Source of the DNA: Sphingobacteriia bacterium 28-36-52
GTDB lineage: Bacteria; Bacteroidota; Bacteroidia; Chitinophagales; Chitinophagaceae
Assembly (NCBI GenBank): GCA_002281575.1
Contig: NCGN01000002.1
Span: 1 to 64,000, forward strand
DNA length: 64,000 nucleotides
Direction: 5' to 3'
A model generated the notes under the pieces. It saw only the letters and a program-made list of their open reading frames with translations. It was not told the origin of the DNA and ran no database searches. Below are positions 62,767 to 64,000 of this stretch, piece by piece (the first letter of the stretch is position 1; every line of letters starts with the position of its first letter). Made by a program: the position numbers and the translations under genes.

Positions 62767-64000
62767 TTAAAATCCTTGAGTTGGTTTACCATTTTTGCTA
62801 AAATTCCAGATTAAAGAAAATAAGAAATAGCGTTGAATGGTTTGGTTAGTGGTTTCAGTGATAAAATTGCTGGATGCATTTCGGTTAATACCCAAGTTTT
62901 GGTTAAATAAGTCGTTAACTGATGCTTTTATTTCCCATTGGTCATTTTTTGAAATAACTTTTCTAATAGATGCATTTACCAAATAAACATCTCGTTGGTC
63001 AGCAAATACAGCCGTTTTTTGGAAAATATTGGCATTTAGTTCAAAGTCTATATAGGTCTTTATTTTTTTCAACTTAAACTCCATACTGGCGTTGGCATTA
63101 TACGACCAGAACTTGGTGCTGATATCTGGACGAATAGAAGTGGTGGAGTTGTTGTACACTGCACTTCCGTAGGCATAAAAATTAATCCATTTGTCTCCCC
63201 AGAAGTTTGCGCCTATACTAAAACTCAATGATTTATTTTTTGTGATATTGTCAACCCCGTTTACTCGGTTAGCAAATTGACTAGCTCCTGGGCTAATATC
63301 AAAATTTACATTGAATGAAGGAATAATTTCAAAGCCATAACCCACTCTTGCACTATAATTATAATTCCCGTCTACGTTAATGGCTTGGTTAATTCTTCTA
63401 CCCTGGTCGTCTACAAAACTTGAATTAGAAATGGCATTTTCTGTTTTAGAATAGTTTATTCTAAAACTCACACTTCTACTTTTCAAAACTTTATAATCAG
63501 AGCCTCCTAAATTAAATTGGTGTACAAAGGATTGTCTCAGGTTTGGATTACCAATCGTTAAATTGAGCGGGTCAATATTGTCGATAATGGGTTGTATCTG
63601 TGTGAGTGAAGGGTTTCTAGTTGAACCGGTGTAGGAAAAATAAAATCTACGTTGTTGTTTAGGAGTTAGGTTGATAGAGACCGCAGGTATAAAGTTGTTG
63701 AAAATTACATTTCGGTCAGTTTGTTTCACTAAATCTTTTAAGCGATAATTCACTGTTCCTAAACCAGTTCCAATGGAGAAATTAAATTTCTTTACATTAT
63801 ACCGGATATTCACACTACCATTATGACCGGTAGTATTGAATATAAAGTGGTTGCTTAAAGTGTCTACCAAGTTCTCATATTTATTATTCGCAGTATTCTT
63901 TGCAAAGGTATTTCGCTCCGCATCGTTTCTACTTACACTCAGTTTATAGTTCATTACTACGAAAGTGTTTTTCCACAATGGTTCCGTATAATTGATGGTA
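62767..64000 (-). CDS. Outer-membrane beta-barrel/TonB-dependent receptor-like protein, C-terminal part
   Basis: The frame is open to the right window edge, so at least 411 C-terminal residues are seen and the N-terminus (plug and carboxypeptidase-like domain) is outside. Repeated amphipathic strands with aromatic caps are visible: FNFSIGTGLGTVNYR, RRFYFSYTGSTRNPSLTQIQ, NPNLRQSFVHQFNLG, WEIKASVNDLFNQNLGINR. These are typical of outer-membrane beta-barrel family proteins in Bacteroidota (TonB-dependent receptor relatives). Paired with a GLPGLI gene. Substrate unknown. Confidence 0.85.
   Translation of the reverse strand, partial: TINYTEPLWKNTFVVMNYKLSVSRNDAERNTFAKNTANNKYENLVDTLSNHFIFNTTGHNGSVNIRYNVKKFNFSIGTGLGTVNYRLKDLVKQTDRNVIFNNFIPAVSINLTPKQQRRFYFSYTGSTRNPSLTQIQPIIDNIDPLNLTIGNPNLRQSFVHQFNLGGSDYKVLKSRSVSFRINYSKTENAISNSSFVDDQGRRINQAINVDGNYNYSARVGYGFEIIPSFNVNFDISPGASQFANRVNGVDNITKNKSLSFSIGANFWGDKWINFYAYGSAVYNNSTTSIRPDISTKFWSYNANASMEFKLKKIKTYIDFELNANIFQKTAVFADQRDVYLVNASIRKVISKNDQWEIKASVNDLFNQNLGINRNASSNFITETTNQTIQRYFLFSLIWNFSKNGKPTQGF

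Overview
The window is a contiguous piece of an AT-rich Bacteroidota chromosome, most likely from the Chitinophagaceae or a close relative. The evidence is indirect: GSCFA, GLPGLI and DUF6443/RHS proteins, a fused CcoNO oxidase subunit, an outer-membrane beta-barrel receptor, and TAnnTTTG promoter boxes in place of sigma70 -10 boxes. I saw no rRNA, tRNA or CRISPR array.

Layout. 1-7.4 kb: metK (cut by the left edge), then a tight + strand run (membrane protein, NUDIX, SpoU methyltransferase, HMG-CoA-lyase-like, GSCFA) facing a - strand run (TraB/GumN-like, ogt-type methyltransferase, CsaA-like, SirB1-like). 7.6-17.5 kb: desaturase, topA, alpha/beta hydrolase, fdx-iscX-KdsC-like phosphatase-UbiA-maf, OsmC, an envelope protein, lipA. 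17.5-23.9 kb: sugar block with a NAGPA-like protein, ROK kinase and FHS sugar transporter, then glgA and glgC.

23.9-48.7 kb is the accessory island and the main point of interest. A + strand operon encodes an outer-membrane-type protein, a 1091-residue RHS shell protein, a small exported protein, and a 1370-residue DUF6443/RHS protein ending in an HExxH toxin tip, followed by its immunity gene. Downstream lie six promoterless toxin-tip plus immunity cassettes in the same orientation. Upstream lie two more in the opposite orientation, next to a complete tyrosine recombinase gene that is divergent from the shell operon. All nine tips (one attached, eight silent) begin at the same 33-bp imperfect palindrome, which encodes [11 protein letters not shown] in the shell gene. 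It is conserved as DNA while the codons after it drift. I propose an integron-like store of swappable toxin tips. The tips include HExxH peptidases, a DUF4329/JAB-like domain, a GIY-YIG/URI-like nuclease, a T1/barnase-like RNase paired with a barstar, and a glycine-zipper domain. Immunity proteins of the peptidase-like tips carry signal peptides or lipoboxes; those of the nuclease-like tips do not. A RelE-type toxin-antitoxin pair, an XRE-regulator remnant, degenerate RHS fragments and a solo IS150-type terminal repeat also lie in the island.

48.7-51.9 kb returns to sugar metabolism: an SLC45-type transporter and a GH13 alpha-amylase split by a deletion/frameshift. 51.9-62.0 kb is a microaerobic respiration block: FNR-like regulator, hemerythrin-like protein behind a TGAT-N4-ATCA palindrome, then ccoI, ccoS, ccoNO, ccoQ, ccoP, ccoG, ccoH and a SafE/DsbD-like membrane protein. 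ccoS and ccoQ are very short genes. 62.0-64.0 kb: a GLPGLI protein and the C-terminal part of an outer-membrane beta-barrel protein cut by the right edge.
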